Assembly: GCA_001898625.1 (NCBI GenBank)
Contig: MKUP01000023.1
Span: forward strand, 347,983-411,982
From: Burkholderiales bacterium 67-32
Lineage (GTDB): Bacteria; Pseudomonadota; Gammaproteobacteria; Burkholderiales; Burkholderiaceae_B
Direction: 5' to 3'
Length of the DNA stretch: 64,000 nt
Below, in pieces: positions 45,033 to 53,734 of the stretch. Under the pieces are notes generated by a model that worked only from the letters and a program-made list of their open reading frames with translations, searched no databases and was not told where the DNA came from. The position numbers and the translations under genes were made by a program. How positions within the stretch are numbered: the stretch's first letter is position 1; each line of letters opens with the position of its first letter.

Positions 45033-45047
45033 ATGAATTCTTTTCAT
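45033..45047. promoter_or_regulatory. LysR-type T-N11-A box between dctP and its LysR gene
   Basis: ATGAATTCTTTTCAT has inverted ATGAA/TTCAT arms and satisfies T-N11-A (T at 45034, A at 45046). It is embedded in wider GCATG...CATGC symmetry (45027-45049) inside the divergent 246-bp region. It is the most AT-rich, symmetric site there. Confidence 0.5.
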
Positions 45048-45138
45048 GCACGGCGGGCGCGCGCCCGCGGGGCGCGATCGGTGCCAAAATGCCGGTGCGC
45101 GCCATGCGCTTCTCCGGACGACCTTACGCGATACCGCC

Positions 45139-46083
45139 ATGGAATTGAAGCAACTCAGAGCGCTGCAGGCCATCGCCGACACTGGCAGTTTCGGCGAGGC
45201 GGCGGCCCAGCTCGGCCTGACCCAGTCGGCGCTCAGCCACCAGGTGCGGCATCTCGAGGCCGAGCTGGACGAGACCTTGCTGATCCGGGCACGGCCCAAG
45301 GTCTATCCGTCTCCGGCGGGTCTGGCGGTACTGGCTTCGGCACAGAAGATACGCGCCGAGATCATGGCGCTGGAAGCGCGCTTCGAGCGCTCCAAGACCG
45401 GGCCGGTCACGGGCACGCTGCGCATCGCGGCCACCACGTTGTCCATCGTCTACGTGCTGGGCGACCTGTGCGAAGCCTTCATCGAGAAGTACCCGGGGAT
45501 CGAACTGATCTTCACCGCCACAGAAAGCGCCGAGGCCGCCGTCAGGCGGGTGCAGGTCGGGACGGCCGACGTGGCGTTCGGCCCGCTGGCCGACGGCAGC
45601 AGCCAGATGGTCAGGGTGGCGCTGGGCAGCACCGAGCACGCGTTCATCGTCCGCAGCGGCCATCCGCTGGCCAAGCGGGGAACCGTCTCGCTGGACCAGT
45701 TGCGGGAGTTTCCGTTCGTCCTGTTCCAGCCGGGCAGCGGCACGCGGGCCATCACCGATGAACTGTTCCTGCCGGACGGAGGCTATCCGTCCATCCTGAC
45801 CGAGTCCAACGACGCGCAATTCATCAAGCGCATCGTCTCGATCAGTTCCGGCGTCGCGCTCATGCCGGTCTATGCGCTGGCCGACGAGGTGGCCAGCCGC
45901 AGGCTGAGCCTGCTGCGCTGCGCGGGGCGGCCGATCCTGGTCGACATCGGCATCGTCCACAAGAAGAACGTGCTGATGAATTCGATCGAGCTGTTCAAGT
46001 CGCTATGCCTGGACCAGCGTGGGCCGTCGCCCATCAGCATCACCATCGAGAACGCGCGCAGCCTGCCGTTCGCCAGGCGCTGA
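45139..46083 (+). CDS. LysR-family regulator of the TRAP-Ior operon
   Basis: A 314-residue LysR protein. The HTH is at residues 2-61 (LKQLRALQAIADTGSFGEAA; TQSALSHQVRHLEAEL), followed by a CysB-like effector domain (FTATESAEAAVRRVQVGTADVAFGPL). The ATG at 45139 matches the family start; an upstream in-frame ATG adds an unlikely 31-residue leader. It is divergent from dctP, the classic position for a regulator of that operon. It converges on the deacetylase gene. Confidence 0.9.
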   Translation: MELKQLRALQAIADTGSFGEAAAQLGLTQSALSHQVRHLEAELDETLLIRARPKVYPSPAGLAVLASAQKIRAEIMALEARFERSKTGPVTGTLRIAATTLSIVYVLGDLCEAFIEKYPGIELIFTATESAEAAVRRVQVGTADVAFGPLADGSSQMVRVALGSTEHAFIVRSGHPLAKRGTVSLDQLREFPFVLFQPGSGTRAITDELFLPDGGYPSILTESNDAQFIKRIVSISSGVALMPVYALADEVASRRLSLLRCAGRPILVDIGIVHKKNVLMNSIELFKSLCLDQRGPSPISITIENARSLPFARR

Positions 46084-46105
46084 GCCTGGAGGCGCGCGCG
46101 CCTGC

Positions 46106-46924
46106 TCAGGCCAGCGGCCCCACGCGCACGCCTTCCTCGTCCAGCCAGCGGGAAAAGGCCGGGCCGGCCAGCACCCGGTATTCGGCCACGCGCTGTCCGC
46201 CGGGCGGATCGTCGGCCACCGGGGCGACCGCCGGATGGCACATCAGCACGTCCCGGTCGCCCGCGTGCCGCAGCCATTTGCGCACCAGCGCGGCATAGTG
46301 CTGCTCCCCGCCTTCGAAGCCGTATACGCCCAGCAGGCGGGCGTTGGTCCGCATGCCATGGCCGTGTGCCAGCCGGGCCAGCCCGGCTGCGCCCAGTGCG
46401 GCGATCACGCGGGCCTTCAGGCGCGGCGGACGCGGCATGCCGGGCAGGGGCGCGGGACGCGTGGAGCGCAGCCACGGCAGGGCATGGGCATAGCGCCGCG
46501 CCAGCAGCGCGACCAGGCGGGTGCGTATGTGGGGCAACTGGTGCACGTGCTGGTGGCCGTCGACGTAGGCGGGCGGACGGCCGAAGGCCTGTTCGAAGGC
46601 ATCGAACTGCCGGGCCAGCCGCGCATCGATCCAGGCCTCGTCGAGCAGACCCGCGTAGCTGCGGGCGATGAGGACGGACAGGGACGGGCGCTCGGCGGGC
46701 GTGTCGAAGAAGGCGGTGAAGTCCACGTGCAGGCCGGTCTCGATGCCGGCGTCGCCCAGAAGCCCGGCGTAGGTGCCGAAGCTGGGGCCGAGCGTCATGC
46801 AGCTGGCGGCGCTGACGCGCTTGCGCGCGGCCAGGGCGAGGATGGCCAGGTCGACGGACGCGTCCATGCCGAAGTCGTCCGCACACACGACGATGCGCCT
46901 GCCGGATAATGGCGTTCCGTTCAT
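46106..46924 (-). CDS. lgmC: ChbG/YdjC-family carbohydrate deacetylase (LgmC-like)
   Basis: A 272-residue deacetylase. The family motifs are VVCADDFGMD near the N-terminus (metal-binding Asp), TGLHVDF, and GHQHVHQLPHIR (metal-binding His pair). ChbG-type enzymes remove acetyl groups from N-acetylglucosamine units. Together with the GT2, GT39 and GtrA neighbours this matches the Bordetella lgm locus, where such an enzyme is thought to deacetylate undecaprenyl-phosphate-GlcNAc before glucosamine is moved to lipid A. The symbol is assigned by locus resemblance. Confidence 0.8.
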   Translation of the reverse strand: MNGTPLSGRRIVVCADDFGMDASVDLAILALAARKRVSAASCMTLGPSFGTYAGLLGDAGIETGLHVDFTAFFDTPAERPSLSVLIARSYAGLLDEAWIDARLARQFDAFEQAFGRPPAYVDGHQHVHQLPHIRTRLVALLARRYAHALPWLRSTRPAPLPGMPRPPRLKARVIAALGAAGLARLAHGHGMRTNARLLGVYGFEGGEQHYAALVRKWLRHAGDRDVLMCHPAVAPVADDPPGGQRVAEYRVLAGPAFSRWLDEEGVRVGPLA

Positions 46925-46948
46925 CACGTTTCCGTTGGATGGCCATCC

Positions 46949-47344
46949 ATGCGCCTGCTTGCCGGACAGATCCTCCGCTTCGTCGCCGTCGGCTGCCTGG
47001 CCGCCGCCACCCACTGGGTCGTGGCCGTGGCCTGCGTCGAGATGCTGCGCGTCGCGCCCCTGTGGGCCAACGTGGTGGGCTGGCTGGCCGCCTTCTGCGT
47101 ATCGTTCACGGGCCATCTGCTGTTCACGTTCCGGCATCCGCTGCATGCGTGGCAGCACGCCGCGGCGAGATTTTTTCTCGTATCCGCCGGCGGCTTCGCA
47201 GTCAACGAAATGGCTTATGCCTGGCTGCTCCATGTTTCCTCGGTGCGGTATGACGTCTTGCTGGCAGCGGTGTTGGTGGGGGTTGCCGTGGGTACCTTCA
47301 TTGCAAGCCGGCTATGGGCGTTTCGCCGCACGCCTGGCGCATGA
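46949..47344 (+). CDS. lgmD: GtrA-family membrane protein (LgmD-like)
   Basis: A 131-residue protein with four membrane helices. It has the GtrA opening ILRFVAVGCLAAATHWVVAVAC and the motif NVVGWLAAFCVSFTGHLLFTFRH. GtrA proteins are proposed to flip polyprenyl-phosphate-linked sugars. It is divergent from the deacetylase (24-bp gap) and its last 47 bp overlap the 3' end of the ArnT-like gene on the other strand. The likely role is translocation of undecaprenyl-phosphate-glucosamine (inference from context). Confidence 0.82.
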   Translation: MRLLAGQILRFVAVGCLAAATHWVVAVACVEMLRVAPLWANVVGWLAAFCVSFTGHLLFTFRHPLHAWQHAAARFFLVSAGGFAVNEMAYAWLLHVSSVRYDVLLAAVLVGVAVGTFIASRLWAFRRTPGA

Positions 47345-48848
47345 GCCCGTCGCCGGCCTCGATCAGCCACACGCGGCTGCGGCCTTCGCTCAGCACCGGC
47401 TGCCGGTTGGCCAGCAGCGGTTTGCGCGTGGCGTCGTCGGCACCGCCCCAGATCCAGTAGCGTGCCCCGGCGGGTGCCTCGCACAGGCGTTCGCGCAGCA
47501 GGCGGTCCGACAGCAGCACCTGCTGGCCCTGTACAGGATCGAAGTGGGCGGCGTCGTACAGTTCCTTGCGCCAGTTGTCGCGCAAGGGAATCTGCGGGTC
47601 CAGCCAGTCGTCCACGACCCAGATGGGGGAGGGGGAGCGGGAATAGAGCTGCAACTGGAAGGGGTACTCGTGCAGCGCCACCAGCGTGTCGCCGGATCGC
47701 AGCCGCGCGCCGATGTCGATGGCCAGCGACTTGGGCGCCTGGTGCGAGTAGGCGGCGGCCGCGGCCATCGCCCCGCCGCACAGCGTGGCGGCGCCGATGA
47801 CCGACAGCGGGAACAGGCGCCGCCAGCGCAGGCTGCGGCCGCTGCGCCGGACCGACATGACCACCTCGGCCAGCAGGAAGGCGAAGGCGGGCAGCGCCGG
47901 TACGATGTAGCCGATGAGCTTGGAACTGGGTATGGAGAAGAAGGCCAGGATCACGGCCAGCCAGATCAGCATCAGCCGCCGCAGTTCGCCGTCGGGCGCG
48001 GTCCAGAAGCGCTTGTCGAACAGACCCGCTGCCCAGGCCGACCAGGGCAGCGCCAGCCCGGCCAGCACGGGCAGGTAGAACCAGGCCGGCTGCACGTTGT
48101 TGAATCCGCCGGCGGAGAATCGTTCGAACTGCTGGTAGATGAAGAAGTAGTGGAAGAACTCCGGATAGCGCAGCTGCATCAGCCAGAACCACGGCACCGC
48201 CACCAGCAGGAAGGCGCCGATGGCCGGCGGCCACAGCAGGACGAGCAGGTCTTTCCAGCGGCGCGCGGATGCCACCCAGATCAACAGCACGACGGCCGGC
48301 AGGGCGACGCCTATCAGGCCCTTGGCCAGCACGGCCAGGCCGGCCAGCACCGCGCATACCAGCATCATGCCGCGGGCGGAGGAGCCTTCCCGCGCGCGCA
48401 GCAGCGCCTCGGCACCCGCCAGGATGCACAGTGAGATCAGGCTGGCCACCAGCATGTCCAGGTTGGCGAACTGCGCGGCACCGTAGAAGAAGGGCAGGGT
48501 GACCAGGATCAGCGTGGCGACCGCGGCGGTGCCGGCGTCGCGCCGCCGGCGCACGAACAGGTACAGGCCCGCCGCCGCCAGCCAAGCCGCCAGGACCGAG
48601 GGCAGGCGCGCCGCGAACTCGTTCAGCCCGAACACCGAGAACGAGGCCTCGGCCAGCCAGTAGAACAGCGGCGGCTTGTGGAAATAGGGCATGCCGTTCA
48701 ACAGCGGCACGGCATGGGAGTGGCTGCGCAGCATTTCCCACGCGACGCCGGCGTAGCGGCCTTCGTCGGGCAGCATCAGCGGCCGCACCCAGGACAGCAT
48801 GGCAAGCCACGCCGCGATGGCGGCGAAGAACAGGGAGGTTTTTTTCAT
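47298..48848 (-). CDS. lgmB: ArnT-like GT39 glycosyltransferase (LgmB-like)
   Basis: A 516-residue membrane glycosyltransferase. An acidic periplasmic loop, LMLPDEGRYAGVAWEMLRS, marks the GT-C active site, and YFHKPPLFYWLAEASF is characteristic of ArnT-type enzymes. About ten further hydrophobic segments and a C-terminal soluble part follow. It would transfer an amino sugar from undecaprenyl phosphate to lipid A phosphate groups. An in-frame ATG at 48929 exactly overlaps the stop of the GT2 gene, but starting there would add 27 residues encoded by a repeat. The ATG at 48848, at the membrane start, is preferred. Confidence 0.87.
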   Translation of the reverse strand: MKKTSLFFAAIAAWLAMLSWVRPLMLPDEGRYAGVAWEMLRSHSHAVPLLNGMPYFHKPPLFYWLAEASFSVFGLNEFAARLPSVLAAWLAAAGLYLFVRRRRDAGTAAVATLILVTLPFFYGAAQFANLDMLVASLISLCILAGAEALLRAREGSSARGMMLVCAVLAGLAVLAKGLIGVALPAVVLLIWVASARRWKDLLVLLWPPAIGAFLLVAVPWFWLMQLRYPEFFHYFFIYQQFERFSAGGFNNVQPAWFYLPVLAGLALPWSAWAAGLFDKRFWTAPDGELRRLMLIWLAVILAFFSIPSSKLIGYIVPALPAFAFLLAEVVMSVRRSGRSLRWRRLFPLSVIGAATLCGGAMAAAAAYSHQAPKSLAIDIGARLRSGDTLVALHEYPFQLQLYSRSPSPIWVVDDWLDPQIPLRDNWRKELYDAAHFDPVQGQQVLLSDRLLRERLCEAPAGARYWIWGGADDATRKPLLANRQPVLSEGRSRVWLIEAGDGLMRQACGETPIAGLQ

Positions 48849-48932
48849 CGCCGGGCCGTCCCAAGATGAAAACGCCCCCTTGGGGGGTAGCGCCGCCGCG
48901 CCGCGGCAAGCGTGGGGGTCATTTTTCATCGC
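48841..48932. repeat. 70-bp GC element flanked by an 11-bp direct repeat
   Basis: TTTTTCATCGC occurs at 48841-48851 and at 48922-48932, and each copy contains a start codon on the minus strand. Between them (48852-48921) lies a GC-rich hairpin sequence with CGCCCCCTTGGGGGG and AAGCGTGGGGGTC, related in style to the other intergenic repeats. It separates lgmA-like from lgmB-like, which may once have overlapped by ATGA. Confidence 0.6.
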
Positions 48933-49978
48933 ATTCCAGCGCGGCGGCTGCGCGTCCCAGTGCCCCGGCGAGAGCGGACCACGTACAGCGGCCGGCCCTT
49001 GACCTCGTCGAAGATACGGGCGACGTACTCGCCCACGATGCCCAGCGAGATCAGGTTCAAGCCGGCGAAGAACAGCAGGGCGGCCACGATGGTGGTCCAG
49101 CCCGCGACGATGTTGCCCTTGACCAGGTATTCGCCCACCACGTAGCAGCCATAGGCGAACGACAGCGCGGCGAAGAGTCCGCCCACCAGACTCGCCATGC
49201 GCAGCGGCCAGGTCGTGAACGCGGTGAGCCCGTCCAGGGCCAGGCGTCCCAGTTGCAGCGGCCGGAAGTGGCTGCTGCCGTGGGCGCGGTCGGCGGGGAC
49301 GTAGGGCAGCGGCTCGGCCTTGAACCCTACCCAGGCGTACAGGCCCTTCATGAAGCGCGTGCGTTCGGGCAGGGCGATCAAGGCGTCGACGACACGGCGG
49401 TCCATCAGCCGGAAATCACCGGCATGCGCCGGGACGTTGACGCGGCCATGCGAGCTGAGCAGCCGGTAGAACAGGCGCGAGCCCAGGCGCTTGAGCGCCG
49501 GTTCGTCATCGCGGTGGCTGCGCACGGCATAGACCATGTCCGCGCCGGCGCTCCAGCGGGCGAGCATCCGGTCGATCAGATCGGGCGAGTGCTGCAGGTC
49601 GGCGTCCATGCTGATGACGACGTCGCCATCCGCCGCCTCCAGGCCGGCGCTGAGCGCGGCTTCCTTGCCGAAGTTGCGCGACAGCTGCAGATAGCGGAAA
49701 CCGGGAGCCTGGCTCCAGCGGGCCATGAGTTCGGGGGTCTCGTCGGTGCTGCCATCGTCCACCACGATGATCTCCCAGCTTCGGCACAGCGTGTCGAGGC
49801 GGGTTCGCAGAAGGGGAAGAAGCTCGCGCAGGTTGCGGGCCTCGTTCAAGCAGGGCAGGACGCAGCTGACGTGGACATCGTGGAAGGCGCCATCCCTGGG
49901 AGCGGCCGCCTCGGGAAGAGGCAGGACCACCCCGGGCAGCGCCGGGCCGAAGCCATCCAGATCGTGTTGGACATCCAT
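48926..49978 (-). CDS. lgmA: ArnC-like GT2 glycosyltransferase (LgmA-like)
   Basis: A 350-residue inverting GT2 enzyme. The GT-A domain has VSCVLPCLNEARNL, IIVVDDGSTDET and the metal-binding DADLQHSP. Two C-terminal membrane helices (MASLVGGLFAALSFAYGCYVV; TIVAALLFFAGLNLISLGIVG) follow, as in ArnC, GtrB and dolichol-phosphate-type transferases. It should load a sugar (GlcNAc in the lgm model) onto undecaprenyl phosphate. It is the first gene of the minus-strand lgm-like genes. The far C-terminus is Arg-rich. Confidence 0.87.
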   Translation of the reverse strand: MDVQHDLDGFGPALPGVVLPLPEAAAPRDGAFHDVHVSCVLPCLNEARNLRELLPLLRTRLDTLCRSWEIIVVDDGSTDETPELMARWSQAPGFRYLQLSRNFGKEAALSAGLEAADGDVVISMDADLQHSPDLIDRMLARWSAGADMVYAVRSHRDDEPALKRLGSRLFYRLLSSHGRVNVPAHAGDFRLMDRRVVDALIALPERTRFMKGLYAWVGFKAEPLPYVPADRAHGSSHFRPLQLGRLALDGLTAFTTWPLRMASLVGGLFAALSFAYGCYVVGEYLVKGNIVAGWTTIVAALLFFAGLNLISLGIVGEYVARIFDEVKGRPLYVVRSRRGTGTRSRRAGMR

Positions 49979-50152
49979 GGAACACTCGGAAAGAACGACG
50001 GGAACGGCGCCAGTATGGTCGGGCGTGCGTCGAATTTTCGTTTAAAGGATGTCGAGTTTCCGTGGTCCGGATCGTTCAGCGTAACGTCAGTTTTCGAGCG
50101 TCCCGTAGGTGCGGTCCTCGCGTTCGGCGATCACCTCCAGCAGCGTGCCGGA

Positions 50153-51277
50153 TCAGGCGCGGCGCAGGCAGGCCAGCGCCGCGGCCGACAGCAGCAGGGC
50201 GGCCCCGCCGTAGATCAGCACGGCGGGCGCGGCCGGCAACAGCAGGCCGGCCAGCATCGGCCCCGTGCCCGCGCCGATGTCGCGCCAGACCGCGCGGGCG
50301 GCCAGTGCCTGGATGCGTTCGTGGCCGGGATGGCGGTGTGCCACGATGGGGGCCAGTAGCGGCAGTTGCAGGGCGCGCAGCACGACGATGGCGAAGGCGC
50401 AGCCCCACAGCCAGCCGGCGCCGAAGCCGACCAGGGCGACCGAGGTGGCCAGCGACAACACGACCAGCATGCGTTCGGCGCCCAAGCGGTCGGCGATGCG
50501 CCCGCCCAGCGGACTGAGCAGGATTTCGGACAGGTATCGCAGTGCCATCAGCACGCCGGCCGCCAGCAGGGCCCAGTCGGGCAGCGCACCCTGCGCGAGC
50601 AGCGACAGGCCGATGATGAACAGGCCGTCCAGCGTCAGCCCCTCCATGAAGGACCAGGCATCCAGGCTGCCCGGCGGCCGTATGCGGCGCGCGGGCTGCG
50701 GCGCGCTCTGGGGCCGGCGGTGGGCGGGCAGGCGGCGCGCCAGCGGCAGGGCCAGCAGGGCGAGGGCGGCCAGGATGAAGAAGATGAACCGAGGTCCGGC
50801 CAGATCCGCCAGCCACGCGCCCGCCGGCAGCGCCAGCATGGGGCCGGCGGCGATCAGGGCGCGCGAGCGGCCGGTGCGCTGCGCCGAGCCGGACAGGCTG
50901 GCGGTGGCCAGCGCCAGGGTGGACAGGTTCAGCGCCGCGTAGGACAGGCCCCACAACAGCCGGACGGCCAACAGCAGCCAGAATCCCGGGAACAGCGCAT
51001 AGCCCAGCGCGCAGCAGGCCGAGGCCAGCGCCGCCAGCGTGCAGACGGCGCGGTCGCCGCGCTCGGCGTACAGTCTTGCGACCCAGCCATAGCCGGCTAT
51101 CCGGACCAGCCGGTTGGCGGCCAGCAGGATGCCGGCCTGGGCAAGGCTGACGCCGAACTGTTCGGCGTGGACGGGAAGCAGCAGGTAGAGGACGACATCG
51201 GCGGGCAGGCACAGGCCCAGGACAATCGAGGCATCGCGCGAGTGGCGATCGGCGGTGGAGGCGTCGGGATCGGACAT
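50153..51277 (-). CDS. MFS transporter
   Basis: A 374-residue major facilitator with about eleven or twelve hydrophobic segments. The cytoplasmic loop motif LYAERGDRAVCTLAAL follows the second helix, and PLGGRIADRLGAERMLVVL marks the repeat in the second half. The ATG at 51277 is chosen; another in-frame ATG lies at 51301. It is divergent from a LysR gene 76 bp away that probably controls it. After the TGA stop the frame stays open for 21 further codons (see findings). The substrate is unknown. Confidence 0.82.
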   Translation of the reverse strand: MSDPDASTADRHSRDASIVLGLCLPADVVLYLLLPVHAEQFGVSLAQAGILLAANRLVRIAGYGWVARLYAERGDRAVCTLAALASACCALGYALFPGFWLLLAVRLLWGLSYAALNLSTLALATASLSGSAQRTGRSRALIAAGPMLALPAGAWLADLAGPRFIFFILAALALLALPLARRLPAHRRPQSAPQPARRIRPPGSLDAWSFMEGLTLDGLFIIGLSLLAQGALPDWALLAAGVLMALRYLSEILLSPLGGRIADRLGAERMLVVLSLATSVALVGFGAGWLWGCAFAIVVLRALQLPLLAPIVAHRHPGHERIQALAARAVWRDIGAGTGPMLAGLLLPAAPAVLIYGGAALLLSAAALACLRRA

Positions 51278-51353
51278 AGGCGAACATGGTGACGTCCGCA
51301 TGACAGGGCGACAAACGATTTAAACTGGAGCGACACGTGAGAAAATTGCACGC

Positions 51354-52274
51354 ATGCTCCATCGTCCTCCGCCCCTCAATGCCGTCCGGGCCTTCGTTGC
51401 CGCCGCCCGCCATCTCAGCTTCACCCGCGCCGGGCAGGAGCTGGGTGTGACCCACGGCGCGATCAGCCGCCAGGTCCGGCAACTGGAGGACTACCTGGGC
51501 GTCGAGCTGTTCGAACGCCGCACGCGGCAGATCGTCCTGACCGCGGCGGGCGAGCAGTTCCTGGCCGACACCGCGCCCGCGCTGGCCAGCATCTCGGCCG
51601 CCGCAGAAGTCTTCGTCGGGCGCAGCGCGCCGCGGGTGGTCCGGATCAACGTGCGTCCGAGCTTCGCCGTCCGTTGGTTGATTCCACGCCTGCCGGATTT
51701 CGTGTCCCGCCATCCGCAGGTCAAGCCGGAAGTGGTGACCAGTACCCTGGCGCCGGAGAAGGCGCTCGAAAGCTTCGACGTGGCCATCCGGCGCGGCCGC
51801 CGCGGCTGGCCGCCCTCGATCGAGGCGCGCGCCTTCATGCAGGACGAAGGCCTGGTCGTGGCCGCGCCGGAGCTGCTGCGGGCCCGGCCGGTCGATCGCC
51901 CCGCCGACCTGGCGGGACATGTTCTGCTGCATTCCCGCTCGCGCCGATCGGACTGGGAAGCCTGGTTCACTCAGGTCGGCCGGCCGCGCGCGCGCCAGCA
52001 GCAGACGCTGCAGTTCGATCATCTGCATTTCGTGATGCAGGCGGCACTGGACGGATTGGGGCTGGCGCTGGCCCCGGTTTCGCTGCTGGGCCACGACCTG
52101 GCCAGGGGCCGCCTGGCGGCGCCCCTGCCCGATCTGCGGCTGGTGCTCGATCGCTACTACTACGGCGTGGCGCCCGACGCGGGGCCGCCCGCGCAGTTGT
52201 TCGTGGCCTGGCTGCGGGACGTGGCGCAGGCCGAGACGCGGCAACTGCTGAAGCTGGCGGGCGCCGCCAGCTAG
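51354..52274 (+). CDS. LysR-family regulator (GcvA/AmpR group)
   Basis: A 306-residue LysR protein with the GcvA-type N-terminus PPLNAVRAFVAAARHLSFTRAG and VTHGAISRQVRQLEDYLG. Its effector domain has the group-typical VRINVRPSFAVRWLIPRLPDF and DVAIRRGRRGWP. It is divergent from the MFS gene and probably regulates it. It ends 9 bp before the convergent OsmC gene. Confidence 0.9.
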   Translation: MLHRPPPLNAVRAFVAAARHLSFTRAGQELGVTHGAISRQVRQLEDYLGVELFERRTRQIVLTAAGEQFLADTAPALASISAAAEVFVGRSAPRVVRINVRPSFAVRWLIPRLPDFVSRHPQVKPEVVTSTLAPEKALESFDVAIRRGRRGWPPSIEARAFMQDEGLVVAAPELLRARPVDRPADLAGHVLLHSRSRRSDWEAWFTQVGRPRARQQQTLQFDHLHFVMQAALDGLGLALAPVSLLGHDLARGRLAAPLPDLRLVLDRYYYGVAPDAGPPAQLFVAWLRDVAQAETRQLLKLAGAAS

Positions 52275-52283
52275 GCAGGCCGG

Positions 52284-52679
52284 TCAGGCGCGCGCGACCT
52301 CGGTGTCGATCTTGATCGTGGTGGTGGTCATCAGCTTGTGCACGGGGCAGCGGTCGGCCACCGCGTGCAGCTCGGCCACCTGTTCGTCGGTCAGGTCTCC
52401 GCTCAGCACCAGGCGCGCGGTCAGCCGGTATTCGCCGCGCCGCTCGTCCTTGTCGTCGCGCACGATCTCCACGTCGACGCTATCCAGGGGAATGTTCTTG
52501 CCCTTGGCGTAGACCATCAGCGTCAGCACCTTGCAGCCGCCCAGCGCGGCATCGAAATAGTCGTGCGGGGACGGGCCTTCGCCCTTGGGGGCGGGCATGT
52601 CCAGGGGCACGTCGTGGGTGCCCAGGGAGATGGTGTAGCGCATGCCGCCGGGCATGTTCGATTTGACGTGTACGCTCAT
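52284..52679 (-). CDS. OsmC-family peroxidase-like protein
   Basis: A 131-residue OsmC/Ohr-superfamily protein of the YhfA-like group. The two redox cysteines are in ALGGCKVLTLMVYA and DRCPVHKLM. Members reduce organic hydroperoxides or handle thiol oxidants. Its ATG overlaps the stop of the DedA-rhodanese gene (ATGA), which couples it to a sulfur-transfer domain. A role in sulfane-sulfur or peroxide homeostasis is plausible (inference). Confidence 0.87.
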   Translation of the reverse strand: MSVHVKSNMPGGMRYTISLGTHDVPLDMPAPKGEGPSPHDYFDAALGGCKVLTLMVYAKGKNIPLDSVDVEIVRDDKDERRGEYRLTARLVLSGDLTDEQVAELHAVADRCPVHKLMTTTTIKIDTEVARA

Positions 52680-53623
52680 GATTGCTCCGTTGCCGGGGAG
52701 GCGAGTGGGGATTCGGGCGTCTCGCGGTAGGCCTGCCAGGCGTCGTGGCCGCCCAGCAGCGCCCAGGTGTTGGTATAGCCGGCCGCGCGCAGCTTGGTCG
52801 CCAGCATGGCCGCCGAGATTTCATTGGGACAGGCGCAGTACACCACGATGTCGGTGTCGTAGGGGCCGAGCTCCAGGCCGTCGAGCGGTGCGTGGATGTC
52901 GACCGCGATGGCGCCCGGCAAGGGATCGTCGGGCTGGGGCCGCACGTCCAGCACGACCGGCCAGCGGCCCGCGCGTTCCCAGGAGGCGAGTTCGTCCACC
53001 GCCAGGCGGGGCACGGTGCGCAGGTACTTGATGACGCGCCACCGCTGGACCAGCCGATAGGCGATGTACAGTGCCAGCAGGGTGCCCAGGAACAGGATGC
53101 CCATCTGGCCGTACTGGTCGATGGCCAGCAGGATGTCGGCCACCACGGGATGGAAGACCGCGCCCAGCAGGACCGCCGAACCGCCCCAGATCAGCGTGCC
53201 GGCGATCTCGTAGCCGATGAAGGTGCGGTAGGGCGCGCGGGTGAGGCCCGCCATCACGGTGCTCAGGGCGCCGGCGCCGGGCAGGAACTTGGCCACCAGC
53301 AGCAGGCGCGGCCCCACCTGCAGATAGCGGCTCTGGGTCTGGCGTATGCAGGAGTCCTGCGACAGCGAGATGCGGCAGATGGTGCTGAGCAGCCGCGCGC
53401 CGTGGCGCTGTCCGGCCGCGTACCAGGCGCTGTCGGCGATCAGGCTGGCCGCCACGGTGCCGGCCAGGATCAGCGGCCACGAGAGCTGGTCCTGCGCGGC
53501 CAGCGCGCCGGCCACGACCAGCAGCGGATAGGCGGGTATGGGCAGGCCCGCCTGTTCCAGCAGCACGTTGAAGAAGACCAGCCATGCTCCGTAGAGCACG
53601 AGCAGCGTCTGTAGATCGGCCAA
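52676..53623 (-). CDS. DedA-family membrane protein fused to a rhodanese domain
   Basis: A 315-residue fusion. Residues about 1-200 are a DedA/SNARE-associated membrane domain (EQAGLPIPAYPLLVVAGALA; VAKFLPGAGALSTVMAGLTR). Residues about 215-305 are a rhodanese domain with the Cys loop VVYCACPNEISAAMLA. The start is taken as TTG at 53623 with GGGAGG 5 nt upstream, since it begins the common LADLQTLL opening. DedA proteins affect membrane lipid and proton homeostasis. The fusion plus the coupled OsmC gene suggests a redox or sulfur function at the membrane. Confidence 0.85.
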   Translation of the reverse strand: MADLQTLLVLYGAWLVFFNVLLEQAGLPIPAYPLLVVAGALAAQDQLSWPLILAGTVAASLIADSAWYAAGQRHGARLLSTICRISLSQDSCIRQTQSRYLQVGPRLLLVAKFLPGAGALSTVMAGLTRAPYRTFIGYEIAGTLIWGGSAVLLGAVFHPVVADILLAIDQYGQMGILFLGTLLALYIAYRLVQRWRVIKYLRTVPRLAVDELASWERAGRWPVVLDVRPQPDDPLPGAIAVDIHAPLDGLELGPYDTDIVVYCACPNEISAAMLATKLRAAGYTNTWALLGGHDAWQAYRETPESPLASPATEQS

Positions 53624-53734
53624 GTGGGCCTCCCGGATGAGTTCTCTAGGAGAGGATAAGGCCGTTCGCGGCCGAAACAAGCCCACGGACCGTGGGGGAT
53701 TTCGGCCCGCGCCAGCCCACCTTACCACAGGCCA

